Numbered from the stretch's first letter, positions 32,721-44,442 are shown. The stretch: 64,000 nucleotides of DNA from Liquidambar formosana (GCA_039720395.1 CM077829.1:23081955-23145954), one strand, 5' to 3'. The notes: generated by a model not told the origin, from the letters alone. Numbers and translations are program-made.

Positions 32721-33425
32721 CCCACTTCTGATTTTTCTCCTATTTTGCCTCCCTTCCCTTCTAGAAGTGTTTTAGGGGGCAAATTAACTCCGATTTTGAT
32801 GAAACAAAAGCCAAAACGATCGTGTTTCGATGAGGAATATGTTTTTGAACATTTTAGGGTGAAACCACTAACTATGGGGGCATGGTTAGGTTTGAACAAG
32901 GCGGTTAACCACTATGCTCTACCTTTGCTAAGCATAGGCATGCACATAGGGTCAAACCAAATACTTTCCACATCAAAATTGAACTTCATAAAACACTTTT
33001 GGGAGTAAAATGATGGCTAATGAAAGTCAATTTGAAAAGATTTGTAATTGTGAGTCAATTAGAGCTAACCCAAAGAAGGGTCAATTAACCAATCTTGAAC
33101 TGTATTGAGCCATTTTAATCCCAAGCCATTGATTTATCAAATTGAACCTAGAAATACCTCCTATGCATCCATATGAACTCCAATTGACAATTTGGAGATC
33201 ATTCCAAGGTCAAATGAAAAGTTTGGGACTTAAAAGATGATTATGCCCCTCAAGTCACAAAAGCTCTTATTATCCCTCAAGATCAACTCCAATTTGAACC
33301 AAAATTCATACCCATTGTCCTTGTGACTCTAGAAACCTAATGCAAGTGACTAGACTCAAAAACAAAACAAAAACATGCATGAAATGATGAGCCCTAGTAA
33401 GGTGGTGCAAAAATGGGGTGTGACA

Positions 33426-33430
33426 GGCCC
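33426..33430. repeat. Target-site duplication of E1, right copy (GGCCC)
   Basis: Second copy of the 5-bp duplication; the E0 gag sequence continues directly after it. Confidence 0.95.
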
Positions 33431-34215
33431 AATACTGATTCAATACAGAAATAGCTCCAGACCGTTTTGAGCTATAACGACAACAGAAGTGAGGTAATGA
33501 GTCATTCAGGAGTTACGCCCAATGGTGGAGAGAATTAGCAGCACAAGTGAAACTGCCCATGATGGAGCGGGAGATGATCAACGCCTTTCTCAATACGCTG
33601 AAAGAACCATACTACTCACATCTCCTAGGGCACACAGGTTCAGGATTTGCTGATCTGGTTATTGTAGGGGAAAGAGTTGGAGACGGAGTCAAATCTGGGA
33701 GGCTTATGGACACACAGGCCCTTCAAACTCTGATTGATCAAGGAAACGCCAGTGCAAGTGGTAGAAGAGTTCAAACACGGCGCACAGAATCAAGGCCACG
33801 CCATGAGGTCCAAATGATTGCCACTACACCTGCTAATGTTTTACAGGGGCATCCTGCTTACCCACAAGCGGCATCTTAACCGTTCATACTACCAACAGTA
33901 GCAGCGCCAAATGCAATGACCACTTCACCTGGTGTGAATCTTATCTCAGCACCCTTTCCAAAAAGGGAACCGCGAAAATTTGATACACTGCTGGCACCTA
34001 TGTCACAATTATTACCTCAATTCTTGGCAGCCAACCTTATCACTACGATTCCTCCCAAACCTACTCTTGATCCCTTACCAAGGTAGTGGGACCTGAATGC
34101 TAGATGCGAATTCCATCAGGGTGGCTCTAGACATCTGACAGACAAGTGCTTCATCCTTCGTCACCGTATCCAAGACCTATTGGATAAGAACTTACTCCAG
34201 TTCAAGGTAGAGTAG
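33431..34215 (+). pseudogene. gag: E0 gag, second part with zinc-knuckle-like motif
   Basis: Continues the gag frame broken at 3115: EIAPDRFEL, SYAQWWRELAAQVKLPMMER, FLNTLKEPYYSHLLGHTGSG, FADLVIVGERVGDGVKSG, all typical of Tat-type Gag. Several stops interrupt it (for example TGA near 33436, TAA near 33475, TGA near 33490, and stops near 33877, 34086 and 34213), mostly explainable as CAA-to-TAA, CAG-to-TAG or CGA-to-TGA changes. A zinc-knuckle-like CEFHQGGSRHLTDKC at about 34105-34150 precedes the protease. Confidence 0.85.
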
Positions 34216-35041
34216 GAAGTCAAGCCCAATGTCATCCAACACCCGTTGCCGTCTCATTCAGGGCCTTCTTCAGCCCATACGGCAAATGAAGTCGACAAAG
34301 CTAGGGTACGAGGGATCAGATCTTCACCCCTGCAGCACGGTTATCTGAGTCTTCGACGGATCGCGCAGAGATGTGCTGGGAGAAATAGATTTACCCGTGG
34401 AAATGGGACCATACACTTTCCAGATCACATTCCAAGTCCTTGACATACCCACTGCCTATAACTTCCTACTTGGGCTTCTTTAGGTTTATTCGGCTGGGGC
34501 AGTCCCCTCAAGCCTCCACCAAAGCATCAAGTATGTGATAAAAGACCGCCTGGTCACTATCTTTGCAGAAGACGATTATGCTATCTACTGTGCCTCAGCA
34601 ATCCCCTACATCGACATCGAGAACAATCCAGCATCCTTCAGCTCTTATGAAGTGGTTCCCACTACTTACGTCCCAGAAAGAGCACCAATGCCAGAAAAGG
34701 CAGAGATTCAGGAAAACTGCCTCATGATCGCCAAAACCCTTGTGAAAAACGGGTTTGAGACTGGAAAGGGACTAGGGAAGACACTGCAGGGGATTGTAAA
34801 CCCAATAGAACTACCACAGGTCATCGGTACTTGGGGACTCGGCTATCGTTCGACTAAGCAAGATAAGAAACAGGAAAGGGAGAAGAGAAGGCAAAAGAAG
34901 TTGGCCCTCTTAGAACACTACAATGCCATACCCTTGATAGACATTAGGGAAGATCTGCAAGAAAACCAAGGCCAAATGGTGTCTCGAGATTACCAAGAAG
35001 CCTTTGACTATGGCGAAGTACCAGAAGAAGTCCTGAAGTAG
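34216..35041 (+). pseudogene. pro: E0 protease remnant and G-patch region
   Basis: At about 34338-34525 the C-terminal half of the aspartic protease is readable (VFDGSRRDVLGEIDLPVEMG, then TFQVLDIPTAYNFLLG, then SAGAVPSSLHQ). The catalytic D-x-G-S segment seen in E1/E2 is missing, apparently deleted before 34335. From 34535 a 168-codon open stretch follows, with a G-patch-like motif (GFETGKGLGKTLQG, then WGLGYRST) and a Lys-rich tail. The same protease-then-G-patch order in E1 supports the assignment. Non-functional. Confidence 0.8.
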
Positions 35042-35429
35042 GTCTTTTCCGAAGATGCTGAGGTCACTACTGTGGATGAATCTCTAATGATTCCACCCAC
35101 CAACTCCATCCGTGTTGCAAAGACCAGGGAGCAACTCCACAACTAGATCACTGTGCCTATCCCTATGAAGAGGTAGGCCTCCTTAGGGTAAATCGGTTGC
35201 AAGCAGCATTACCCCCTATTGGCTCACGGTCTCCCACTAGCAGGGGCAAACTCTCTCACACAGGAGACCACTATCTTTCTTTTAAATGTCGTGTGATTTT
35301 ATTTTCAAACTATCTTCCATGCTTTCCTTAAAAGAGCATTATCACTTGTACCTTACTTGATGATTAATGCATTGCAATTATCTCATTTTCCTTCAAAAGC
35401 AATGTGTTCTTAATTTTTGCCTATAAAAT
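35042..35429 (+). other. E0 spacer between protease and RT (truncated by E3)
   Basis: No recognisable protein. A weak continuation of the pro region reaches about 35140; then comes AT-rich sequence with CTCTCACACAGGAG near 35250. By position this equals the pro-RT intron region of E1/E2. RT of E0 is expected beyond E3, outside the window. Confidence 0.45.
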
Positions 35430-35937
35430 TGTGAACCCACGAAAAAGCGCGGAGCCCACAAGGGTTTGGCAAGAATTATATAAGGGGTTTAAAGACAACA
35501 AACAAAAAGGGAGTCGCCACCTCATTTTTTAGGGAAAGAGGAAAACCACAAAAATGTTTTATTTTTAAAACCACATGACTCCATTAAAGGAAAAGCAAAG
35601 TCTTTAAAACCAGAAAATTGGATTCGGGGGCTAAGTTACGATGTGGGAAGGTTCTGGACAAAAGCCCATAGGCACCCACATCGCCCGAGTTGGTCTCTTA
35701 ATTTAATTGGGCTAACTTAATATCTTTTCCACTCAAATATCATCATATATCATCACAAGGCAGCACGCATATCATATACTTCATCCAATCATCTCATGCA
35801 TAATCAAACAAACAAAACAAAACAGAAAAAAAGAAGAAAAGAAAAGAAAAACCTAGGATACTTGGATCCTAGGACGGACTTGAGCCTCACGAAGAGCGCC
35901 TACGTACCATGCAGCGAAATACATGGATCAAAGTCCA
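35430..35937 (-). mobile_element. E3 3' LTR, outer fragment
   Basis: Begins TGTGAACCCACG (element-sense LTR end CGTGGGTTCACA) and contains the GGAGTCGCCACCTCATTTTTT segment found near the same end of E1 and E2 LTRs. It is cut at 35937 by E2 inside the conserved hairpin segment and continues at 56696. Confidence 0.85.
35933..35937. repeat. Target-site duplication of E2, left copy (GTCCA)
   Basis: GTCCA flanks E2 on both sides (35933-35937 and 56691-56695). Removing E2 and one copy restores ATGGATCAAAGTCCACGTAG, as in E1 and E2 LTRs. Confidence 0.95.
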
Positions 35938-36409
35938 TGTGAACCCCGAAAAACGTGAGGCCCACAAGGGGTTTAAAAGTCGCCAGTCTGTGGACCCAGG
36001 AAAGCGGGTTAAGGGCCCACGGGGCGGTCTTAGGTTTGAAAAAAAAAAAGAAAGGAGTCGCCACCTTATTTTTTAAAGGAAATAAGGAAAACCCTAAAAA
36101 ACAGTTTTGTTTTAGGAAAACAAAAGATTGACTCCATATTTAAAAATGGAAAGGCAAATGATCTTTTGGAAACCAGAGAAATCGGGGATTCGGAGGCTAA
36201 GTTACGATATGGGAAGGTTCTAGGCAAAGCCTATAGGCACCCATATCGCCCTAAACGGTCTCTTAATTTAATTGGGCTAAATCAAAGTCTTAATCACACA
36301 CAAATCAACAGTTATCATCACAGGACAGCATGCATATCATTCATCCATTCATCCATATAATCAAGTAAATCAAAGAAAAACAGAAAAAGAAAGAGGGGGG
36401 AGAAGAAAA

Positions 36410-36510
36410 CCTAGGATATTTAGTATCCTAGGGCGGACTTGAACATCACGAAGAGCGCCTACGTACCATGTATGGAAATACATGGATCAAAGTCCACGTA
36501 GTTCGAAAGG
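36410..36510 (-). promoter_or_regulatory. Conserved U5 hairpin segment (E2 3' LTR)
   Basis: CCTAGGATA-TTTAG-TATCCTAGG (9-bp stem) and CCATGTAT-GGAA-ATACATGG (8-bp stem), then ACATGGA...TCCACGT, which pairs fully in element-sense RNA if one G-U pair is allowed. Stems are better matched than in E1, with changes on both arms. Confidence 0.45.
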
Positions 36511-38123
36511 GAATAGGGTTATAACCTAATCAAGGCCTATGGTAAACCCTAAGTTTCCTTTCAAGTAAAACATGGTAAGCTTCCAAAAATGAACGATTCT
36601 CAAAAGGTTTTTGGTAAGTATGGAATTTGATAAAAGATGGAAACTTTGATTTAAAAGGTATTCTTTATTGAAAGGAAACTATAGAATCTACCATACCCCT
36701 CTATTAGGAAACAACCCTAGGGGGGGAGAAAGGGAAAGTTTTAAGGAAAGGAAAGAAGGGTGAATTGGGGCACCCTCACACCCTACTTACCTTAAGCAAA
36801 AGCAACCTGTCAAAGTAACCACCCTATTGCATAGGGTAATTACCTTATTTGTAAGATTTCATCTCACAATAGCCAAAATAACCACCCCACATTGGTGGGG
36901 TAGTTGCACCTGTTGTACCTGTCAAAGCACCTGCAATTTCTATGCAAAACATACCAAAAATGCCAACCAAACAAGCTAGATGCCAAATCAAGCTATTATC
37001 ATGCCCAAACATAGGCTAACACATGCTCCAAATATCATATCAAGGACAAATAACAGATCTGGACAGAAATGAAATAAGGCTCAAAATCAACCACGAGTCA
37101 TGCAACAACATGAATCATAAGCTAACTAAAACCCTAATTCAACCCTACATGCAATGACATGCGAAAAACTCTAAAATCCACTACTATGAATGCAGAAAAA
37201 TATCATAGTTATCAAATATGCAGCACGTACATATCAACTACGAAGAAAACACAAAGAAAAACCCTAAGCTATCATGCTATATGCTACTTTCCTAATACAA
37301 GGATGAATGAAACCCTAGAATCACAATTGTGCTCAAAATCACATAAAATAACTCTAAATCATGCAAAACTCATTGTGGACATCATTCTAATCATGCATAT
37401 TAATCAATAGAAGCATCAACACATGATAAAAACACAAGCTTGCACATGAAATATAGCTATTCTAAGTAAAAGCCTAATTTCAGCACAAGAGAAACCCTAG
37501 AATTGCAAACATGCATTAAATCACATGGAACAGCATCCTAGCATACTAAACAGCCCATGAATATTATCCTAATCATGCATACTAGCTAATAGAAGTATCA
37601 AAACACAATAAAAACACAAGCTTCAATATGCAAAGGTGGTATTTCATGTAGAAAACCAATTTCAGCACTAAGGAAACCCTAAAGTCCCAAACATGCAATA
37701 AATCACATGGAATAGCATCCTAGCATACTAAACAGCCCACAAATATGATCCTAAACATGCATGGAAGCAACAAGACATGATAAAAACACAAGCTTTGATA
37801 TGTAATCATCCTATTCTATGCAAAAACCCTAACTTTAAAAGAGAGAAGAGGAGGAAGGGGGGGAATACCTATGGTGAAGTATCCTTTTGCTGCTGTAGGG
37901 AGTCCTCCTTCTCTTGTGTACTGCTGGGAGTTCCTTCCTTCAAGCCTTCAAGCAATGCTCCAGCCCTCCTCCAAGCTTACTCTCACACTCTCTCACTCAA
38001 AGTATAGGTTAAACTACCCTAAGGATGGCTGCCATAGCCTCCAAGTCTCACACATGCCTCACACTTCAGAATTTTCTCTCCCAGTGGCCTCCAAAGTCCC
38101 CCCATTGCTGAAGTATAAGGGGG

Positions 38124-38131
38124 TATTTATA
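38124..38131 (-). promoter_or_regulatory. TATA box of E2 3' LTR
   Basis: TATAAATA on the minus strand, about 190 bp downstream of the palindrome. Confidence 0.7.
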
Positions 38132-38318
38132 GGGATTGAGGAAAAACCCTCAATGGTTGGGATTAAAACCCTAGGGATTGATCCAAGGGCTCTTAGAGGT
38201 TCCCTTGGGGCTCAAGTAGGTCAAATAGGGCTGAAATTAGGGTTAAATGGCGGCTAAAGGCGAGCAAATCCGAGAAAATAGGATGGGAGCCGCGTCAAGG
38301 CTCAAAATAGGAAAGTGG

Positions 38319-38398
38319 CTCGGGTGACCACCTGGGGCTGGGCGGCTAGCAGCCTGGGCCCAGGCGGCTAGCCGCCCAGGCCTAGGTGGTCACCCGAG
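38319..38398. promoter_or_regulatory. 80-bp palindrome, copy 5 (E2 3' LTR)
   Basis: CTCGGGTGACCACC / GGTGGTCACCCGAG ends, central GGGCCC, internal GGCTAGCA and GGCTAGCC; four sites at 21.5-22 bp spacing. Confidence 0.9.
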
Positions 38399-39105
38399 GC
38401 CATGTTAGCTTCAGCCCATTTTTGACCCTTTCAGCTTCCAAATGTGTTTCAGGGCCCAAATGAACTCCGATTTTGACGAAACGAAAGCCAAAACGACCGT
38501 GTTTCGAAGGGGAATGTAATTTGAGTCACTTGAGGGCAAGAAACCCTAGCCATGGCTGCATGGTTGGGTCCTACAAAGGTGGTTAACCGCTATGCCTCAC
38601 CATCGCTTAGCTTAGGTATGCACATAGGGTCGCACCGAATGCTTTCCAATTCGAAATTCAACCTCCCTAAACACATTTGGGGATGAAATTAAGACCAATC
38701 AAGGTCAAATGAGTAGTCATAGAGTGAAAATCATGAGCCAATTCGAGCTAACCCGAAGTAGGTCTCTTAGCCAACTTGAGCCTTGTTGAGCCATTCTAAT
38801 CCCGAACATTCAATTCATCGAATTGAACCCACAAATACCTCAAATACAACCTTATGAACTCCAATTGGCAACTTGGAGATCATTTCAAGGTCAAATGGAA
38901 AGTTTGTGATCAAAAAGACAATTATGCCCCTCAAGTCACAAAAGTTCTTATTAACCCTCAAGATCAACTCCAAATTGAACCAAAATTCATACACACCATC
39001 CTTAGGACCCTAGAAACTCAATGCAAAAGACTAGACTCAAAAAGGAAACAAAAAGACACATGCAATGACAAACCCTAGCTAAGGTGGCAAAAATGGGGTG
39101 TGACA

Positions 39106-39147
39106 GAAGCCCCTCATTGGTGAGCAAGTTTCACTTGCAAGCCAATG
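39106..39147 (-). other. E2 polypurine-tract region and conserved hairpin
   Basis: Element-sense AATGAGGGGCTTC abuts the LTR. The hairpin at 39115-39147 has outer stem CATTGG/CCAATG and inner stem GCAAGT/ACTTGC with element-sense loop GAA. Relative to E1 the inner closing pair changed from A-T to G-C on both arms. Confidence 0.7.
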
Positions 39148-39339
39148 ACCAAAAGAACAACCCATTTTTGCCCGGGGAATTGATTTCATCAAGACCCACT
39201 GGGGAAAAGAGGGTGAACATATCATTGAATTCTTCAAATTCATCATACACAAGCACAAAGGTACTCCTCATAAGTTCTACAGAACTCTTCTCATAATGTA
39301 TACTAGTTTCAACTAGGGGACAAAATGAGGTATCCACAG

Positions 39340-39800
39340 CTTACATCGAACTTCGTTCGATGAAAGGTCTTCCAATTCTATGCCAGTGACAACTGGCGAA
39401 TGGTACGAGGTAACATTATGCCATCAAGGCTATCCCAAAATATGAGAATGATACATCCTTCTCATATTCAAACCGTCAAGGTTATTACTCAATTATCAAG
39501 GTAATCACATCCCATACTGCACCAGTGACAACTGGTGAATAATACGAGGTATCCATAGCTTACATCGAACTTCGTTCGATGAAAGGTCTTCCCATACTAC
39601 ACCAGTGACAACTGGTGAATAATATGAGGTATCTATAGCTTACATCGAACTTCGTTCGATGAAAGGTCTTCCCATACTACACCAGTGACAACTGGTGAAT
39701 AATATGAGGTATCCATAGCTTACATCGAACTTCGTTCGATGAAAGGTCTTCCCATACTATGCCAGTGACAACCGGCGAATAGTACGAGGTAACACTATGC
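39340..39800. repeat. E2 tandem array, 80-bp family
   Basis: Units start at CCCATACTACACCAGTG near 39512, 39592, 39672 and 39752, with a partial one before; spacing 80 bp. Each contains ACCAGT-GACA-ACTGGT (or GCCAGT...ACTGGC) and CATCGAAC-TTC-GTTCGATG, both perfect hairpins. Confidence 0.9.
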
Positions 39801-40640
39801 CATCAAGGCTATCTCAAAATATGAGAAAGATACATCCTTCTCATATTCAAACCATCAAGGTTATCATTCAAATATCAAGGTAATCACATAATACGAGAAA
39901 GATCACGTCCTTCTCTTGCTTAAGTCAATCAAGGTAAACACATACCACAGGAAGCCATCAAGGCTATCTCAAAACATGAGAAAGATACATCCTTCTCATA
40001 TTCAAACCATCAAGGTTATCATTCAAACATCAAGGTAATCACATAACATGAGAAAGATCACGTCTTTCTCTTGCTCAAATCAATCAAGGTAAACACATAC
40101 CACAGGAAGCCATCAAGGCTATCTCAAAACATGAGAAAGATACATCCTTCTCATATTCAAACCATCAAGGTTATCATTCAAACATCAAGGTAATCACATA
40201 ACATGAGAAAGATCATGTCTTTCTCTTGCTCAAATCAATCAAGGTAAACACATACCACAGGAAGCCATCAAGGCTATCTCAAAACATGAGAAAGATACAT
40301 CCTTCTCATATTCAAACCATCAAGGTTATCATTCAATTGTTAAGGTAGTCACATAGTACGAGGAAGGTCACAACCTTCAATCAGGGTAAGCACATACCAT
40401 TGGGAAAGATCGCATCTTTCAAGTTATCAAGGTAAACATGTGACATGAGAAAGATTGCATCCTTCTCATATCAAACTCTCAAGGTGAACACATAGCATGA
40501 GAAAGATCGCGTCCTTCTCATAATCAAACCATCAAGGTCAACATAAATCATGGGAAAGATTGCATCTTTCAAGTCATCAAGGTAAGCATGTAATCATGAG
40601 AAAGATTTCATCTTTCTCTCACTAAGTCATCAAGACAAAG
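39801..40640. repeat. E2 tandem array, 155-bp family and derivatives
   Basis: Three exact-spaced units begin GAAGCCATCAAGGC at 39951, 40106 and 40261 (155-bp period), with shorter derivatives after. Hairpins: AGCC-ATCAA-GGCT, AACC-ATCAA-GGTT, ATGAGAA...TTCTCAT, GAGAAAGA...TCTTTCTC, GAAAGAT-CGC-ATCTTTC and GAGAAAGAT-TTC-ATCTTTCTC. Stems vary with matching changes on both arms. Confidence 0.9.
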
Positions 40641-41061
40641 GTAAGCTTCTACTTACCAACACACAACAAGTTCACCAAATCATCTCACATGGAGGCTATT
40701 CATGCCTCAACTCAAACACCAACTCATATAGGAGACACAATTATCTCATGAAAGCAATCATTCACATGCATATAGGGAAGGTATCTTTATCCCAAATGAC
40801 AACAAATCATAGTGACATAGGAGGGAATTCATCCCTAATGATCAAAAATCATATGCATAGAGAAGGTTGTTCAACCCTACTAGCATGCCATGCCCGCACG
40901 AGGGCAACCAATGCAATCTCATTCAAATCATTTCATGTCAAACAATGTCAAGATATTCACTCATTTTTCAACTCAAAACAAGCTTGAGATTTCATCTCAA
41001 AGAGGGTTCAAAAGCGCGAATAGGCGAGCAAAGGCCAAACAAGCGCAACGGAGCGAGCAAG
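40641..41061. other. Spacer between E2 array and PMD-A promoter
   Basis: Non-coding; short overlapping plus-strand frames (40748, 40867, 40890) show no domain and no counterpart in E1 or E3. Just before the palindrome is GCGAGCAAAGGCCAAACAAGCG, like AAAGCGAGACAAAGCGAG in E1. Confidence 0.45.
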
Positions 41062-41141
41062 GGAGGCTGACCACCTGGCTGCTGGTGGCTTGCCGCCCAA
41101 GCCCAGGCGGCTTGCCGCCCCATGCTGGGCGGTTACCTAAG
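41062..41141. promoter_or_regulatory. 80-bp palindrome, copy 6 (upstream of E2 PMD-A)
   Basis: The most diverged E2 copy: GGCTGACCACC, two GGCTTGCC sites, GGCGGTTACC. Spacing of the four sites is kept. Confidence 0.85.
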
Positions 41142-41438
41142 GCTAGGGTCCTCAAAATTCTGGGTTTTTAAACCCTTGACTCCCCATTTGATGCACACAC
41201 ACACCCAACTCGAAAATAGAGAGTTTCTCTCTCTAGAAACTCATTCCATCTTCTCCAAACACTCACAAACACATTCTCAATCAAAGTTTCCCTTGCAATT
41301 CAAGTTGTGTGCATGAAATAGCATCAAGAACAAGTTATTCAACAACAAAAACAAGCATCAATCATCAAGTTGCAAGATCAAATTCATCATCTTTCTTATC
41401 AAACCCATTTTTCTCACATACAAGCTCAACCACCAACA
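41142..41438 (+). promoter_or_regulatory. E2 PMD-A core promoter and 5' UTR
   Basis: TTCTGGGTTTTTAAACCC (TATA-like, palindromic) near 41158, then TTTCTCTCTCTAGAAACTC near 41222, in the same order as E1 and E3. Confidence 0.6.
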
Positions 41439-44111
41439 ATGGCTTCTAGCAATGATTCCAACATCAAGTATCCATATTATGTGATCAAGAATACATACAA
41501 GGCACCAATCTATGATGCATCCTAAGACAAGGTGTTGCTTGAACCTAAGAAGCATCTCTCATACCTCCATTCCCAACATGAGGTTAGTTCTTCCCAACTT
41601 AACATGTTTATCTTGAAATCTTGATTTCTATTGGATAAAATGCAATCCCATGATCTTCTTTTGATTGTTTTTATCATTGTTAAGCCAAGTTCATTGATTT
41701 GGCAAGGATTGAATGTGCAAAATGCTTGTTTCCCAATGCTTGAGAAAAGGTGCCTACCAAGTGTTTGATAAAATGCCAAAGAGACAAAAACATGTTCAAT
41801 TCTTGAAAAATCAATTGGTTTGCATTGTAGAACAAAGTCAAATGGTCTTGGCAAGGATTTGGTACACAAAAATCTTTCATTTCAATGCTTGAAAACAAGT
41901 TACACACCAAGTGTTTGATAAAATGCCCGAAAGGCAAAAACATGTTCAATCCTTACAAAATCAATGAATTTGAATACACAAGGTCATGGGCATTCATTCC
42001 TAATTCATTTCATGAATCAAAACCCATATTTTAAAACTTTTGGAAAACCATTTGAAATCAATTACTAATGCATGCCCAATATCTCTATGTTCTCAATGCT
42101 AACTCAATACACAATCCTTTGACATAGCCCGACTTCCAAGGTCTCCGTACAAGGACATCAATAAAGGGACTCATCTCTTGGTGGAGACATATGAATCATG
42201 CCCAACCACGTGCTCGCAAGATAATAAAGAAGGCGGGTTTTGAGCCCTTCCTAGATGCTCTATGGAATGAGCAATGGGATAGGCAAGCATTATTTGCCTT
42301 GACAGAGCTATGGTGGGACACCACCAACACTTTCCATTTTAGCTTCGGGGAGATGACCATGACCCCTAAAGACTTCACCATGATAACTGGGTTGAGCTTG
42401 AAAGGCAAGCGCTTGGAATACTATGAACATGCCAACATGGATCAGAACTACATAGTAGCTCTACTCGGGGTTGAAGCGGAATTGAGCCCAAAAGGTGTGC
42501 GCCGTACTTGGCTCTACAACACCTTTGCTACTGAAGAAGAGAGTGAGGGGACGGATCCCCAATACATTGTGAGAGCTTTCTTGCTCTACATGATTTCATG
42601 TACCTTCTTTGCGGGCACCAATGACATGGCTCGACTAGAGTTGCTAGCTAGCATGGAGGATGTAAACAAAATTGGGAGATACAATTGGGGTGGAGCTGCT
42701 TTCGCAAACATGTATCGCTCCATGACTGACATGTCCCGAGGAGTTGCAAAGAACTTTGGGGGACTTCCTTTCGTTTGGGAGGTAACACAGAACATTCAAT
42801 TCTCTATTATTTCCCGAAACTTAACACACACATGATTTCATCTATATATATTTTTTGGTTTTCCCCAGATATGGTACTACGAGTACCTGAACATGTGTCG
42901 CCCAACTCTTGCTAGTGATGCCATGTCATGGCCCATCCTTCAGAATTATGCTCCATCTTGCTTGGCTACAAGAGCCTCCAATCGACACGATTATGCCCAT
43001 GCAAGGGCATATCTTGCTAGCTTGACTGCTGATATGGTAGAATCTTTCTTTCTCTTTATCTTTTTTTTTTTTTATCTTTCTTTTTTCATTTCTCATTTCA
43101 AACTCAACAGGTGGAATGGGATCCATGGAGGTTGTGGGAGCATAGGCTTCTCGAGAAGTACTCCTCTTGTTTGGAGTTGACAAGCAAAAGGGTCCTCTTT
43201 GAAGGCCCCACAGGTAGATGCTGGTATCTTGGGGAATGAGTCCTGAGACAAGTCCATGGAAATATGAATGCAGCTGTGACACCTTCTATGCCACCAGAGA
43301 ACATGAGGCACACTAGCCACTTGGTGGGGGATGAACTAGAAGAAGCTCTGAGGGGTTGGGATGCTGAGGGATTCACCTCCCCTCGCATAGAATACACTGC
43401 CTTTTGCCGACAATATCTAATGAATCCTAGGGTCACTGGTCTCCCACCTCAAGGGGTGAGCTCCCCACACTCTTAAACTCTTTTTTAAGATTATAAGAAA
43501 GACTCCATTTGACAAGTATTTGAATTTCAGGGCCGACGGGCAAGGGGACACAGCTCCACAGTTGGATCTGCCACTGGGATGACTTATAATGACGAGGATG
43601 AGGACCTTGAAGGAAATCAACCTCCACCCCTCCCACAACTAAATTGGTATGTGAACTTGTGCAGTGGGACAAAATTTGTGAAGACTGACATTACCCATCC
43701 ACCATTCGATGAATATCCCAAGATCGATCCATATTATGAGAATGTGAGTTCTAAACTCTTATCTTCTTGAAATTGGATTCTTTCATTATTGTTAACCATG
43801 TTTATACTTTCCTAGGTTCCACGGGAGTATGCCCAGGAATGCATTGAACTCAATGAAGGATTGAGGAGGGATCTTGTGCGAATGAGTTTAGAGAACTCAG
43901 TTCTAGAAGCACGCTTGAATCCCCAAGTAAGTGATCATCTTATTAACTTTCAACTAGGATTGGCACCATTACCCTCCTAACTCATTATCTTTGTTTGCAA
44001 CAGGCATCGTCATCTAATCCACCACAGGATATGCCCCCTCCTAGAGCACCTCGTTCAGGGCATGATGGAGCTGGGCCAAGTCGAAAGAGAAGGCCCACAG
44101 GAAATCATTGA
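41439..44111 (+). pseudogene. E2 PMD-A: seven-exon plant mobile domain gene, two nonsense codons
   Basis: Exons 41439-41582, 42140-42781, 42869-43036, 43111-43455, 43531-43743, 43816-43926, 44004-44111; lengths 144, 642, 168, 345, 213, 111 and 108 nt, equal to E1. All introns are GT...AG and phase 0, except that the exon 2 acceptor reads CCAAG/G, one base from the in-frame position; E3 has a clean TTTCAG. Exon 2 carries the PMD signature (WWDTTNTFHFSFGEM, TPKDFTMITGLSLKG). Stops: TAA at 41523 (E1 has CAA) and TGA at 43237 (E1 has CGC). The exon 7 tail PSRKRRPTGNH resembles a nuclear localisation signal. Apart from the two stops the frame is open over about 576 codons, so loss is recent. Function unknown; a role in regulating the element or countering silencing is only an inference from the MAIN/MAIL1 link to TE silencing. 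Confidence 0.85.
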
Positions 44112-44362
44112 GTTTCACTCACCTCTTGTTAGGAATGTTTGGAATCTATTACTATCTTGTTATGTATTAACTAGGAATTTCAATTCCCAACCTTGAACCT
44201 TTATTATGGATACTTGATGAATCTATGTTGAACTTTATTGCAATGATATGATCTTGCATTGAGTGAAAAATGGGCTTAAATCAAGCACAAAAAAGTCAAA
44301 ACATCACAAAAGGGCCAAACGAAGGCATAACAAGGCAAAAATGGGCGAAACAAAGCGGCGGC
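44112..44362. other. Intergenic region PMD-A to PMD-B (E2)
   Basis: PMD-A 3' flank; it ends in repeated GGGC(C/G)AAA-type words before the palindrome, like E1. No gene. Confidence 0.45.
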
Positions 44363-44442
44363 CTCGGGTGACCACCTGGGGCTGGGCGGCTAGCCGCCTG
44401 GGCCCAGGCGGCTAGCCGCCCAGGCCTGGGTGGTCACCCGAG
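44363..44442. promoter_or_regulatory. 80-bp palindrome, copy 7 (upstream of E2 PMD-B)
   Basis: CTCGGGTGACCACC / GGTGGTCACCCGAG, two perfect GGCGGCTAGCCGCC 14-mers and central GGGCCC. Only about three mismatched pairs in 80 bp. Confidence 0.92.

Larger units (their letters stand above)
3116..33425 (-). mobile_element. E1: giant Tat/Ogre-type Ty3/gypsy element with two antisense PMD genes
   Basis: Complete LTR element on the minus strand, bounded by LTRs of 2715 and 2710 bp and by the 5-bp TSD GGCCC. It spans 30.3 kb, but 9.7 kb of that is Copia-1, so the element itself is about 20.6 kb. Element-sense order: LTR (30716-33425), primer site, leader, gag-pro, intron, RT-RNaseH-aRNaseH-integrase, then PMD-B and PMD-A on the opposite strand, tandem array, polypurine region, LTR (3116-5830). 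The two LTRs differ at roughly 30-40 positions by eye, so it is older than E2. Gag-pol carries nonsense and frameshift changes, so the copy is not autonomous now. Confidence 0.95.
30716..33425 (-). mobile_element. E1 5' LTR
   Basis: 2710 bp, copy of 3116-5830 with roughly 30-40 differences by eye, including a short deletion (GGTTGGT lost near 33045) and changed bases in the palindrome. In element sense this is the promoter-bearing LTR: palindrome 32641-32720, TATAAATA at 32435-32442. Confidence 0.95.
35938..39105 (-). mobile_element. E2 3' LTR
   Basis: 3168 bp, ends TG...CA (element sense TGTCACACCCCATTTTTGC ... CGGGGTTCACA). Contains palindrome 38319-38398, TATAAATA at 38124-38131, a donor-like AAGGTAAGT at 36785-36793 and the conserved hairpin segment at about 36410-36510. 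Confidence 0.97.

Noticed and set aside
34535..35041. Host G-patch protein gene
   Set aside because: The same protease then G-patch order occurs in E1 gag-pro, so this is the E0 polyprotein.
37159..38257. Plus-strand frames in E2 LTRs (37159, 37777, 37871 and their copies near 54744-55842)
   Set aside because: Duplicated only because LTRs are copies; no codon-level constraint or domain, and they overlap promoter and R/U5 sequence.
39340..40640. CRISPR-like regular repeat spacing in the E2 array
   Set aside because: Units are tandem with no unique spacers, the context is a plant LTR element, and no cas genes exist; this is a retroelement 3' array.
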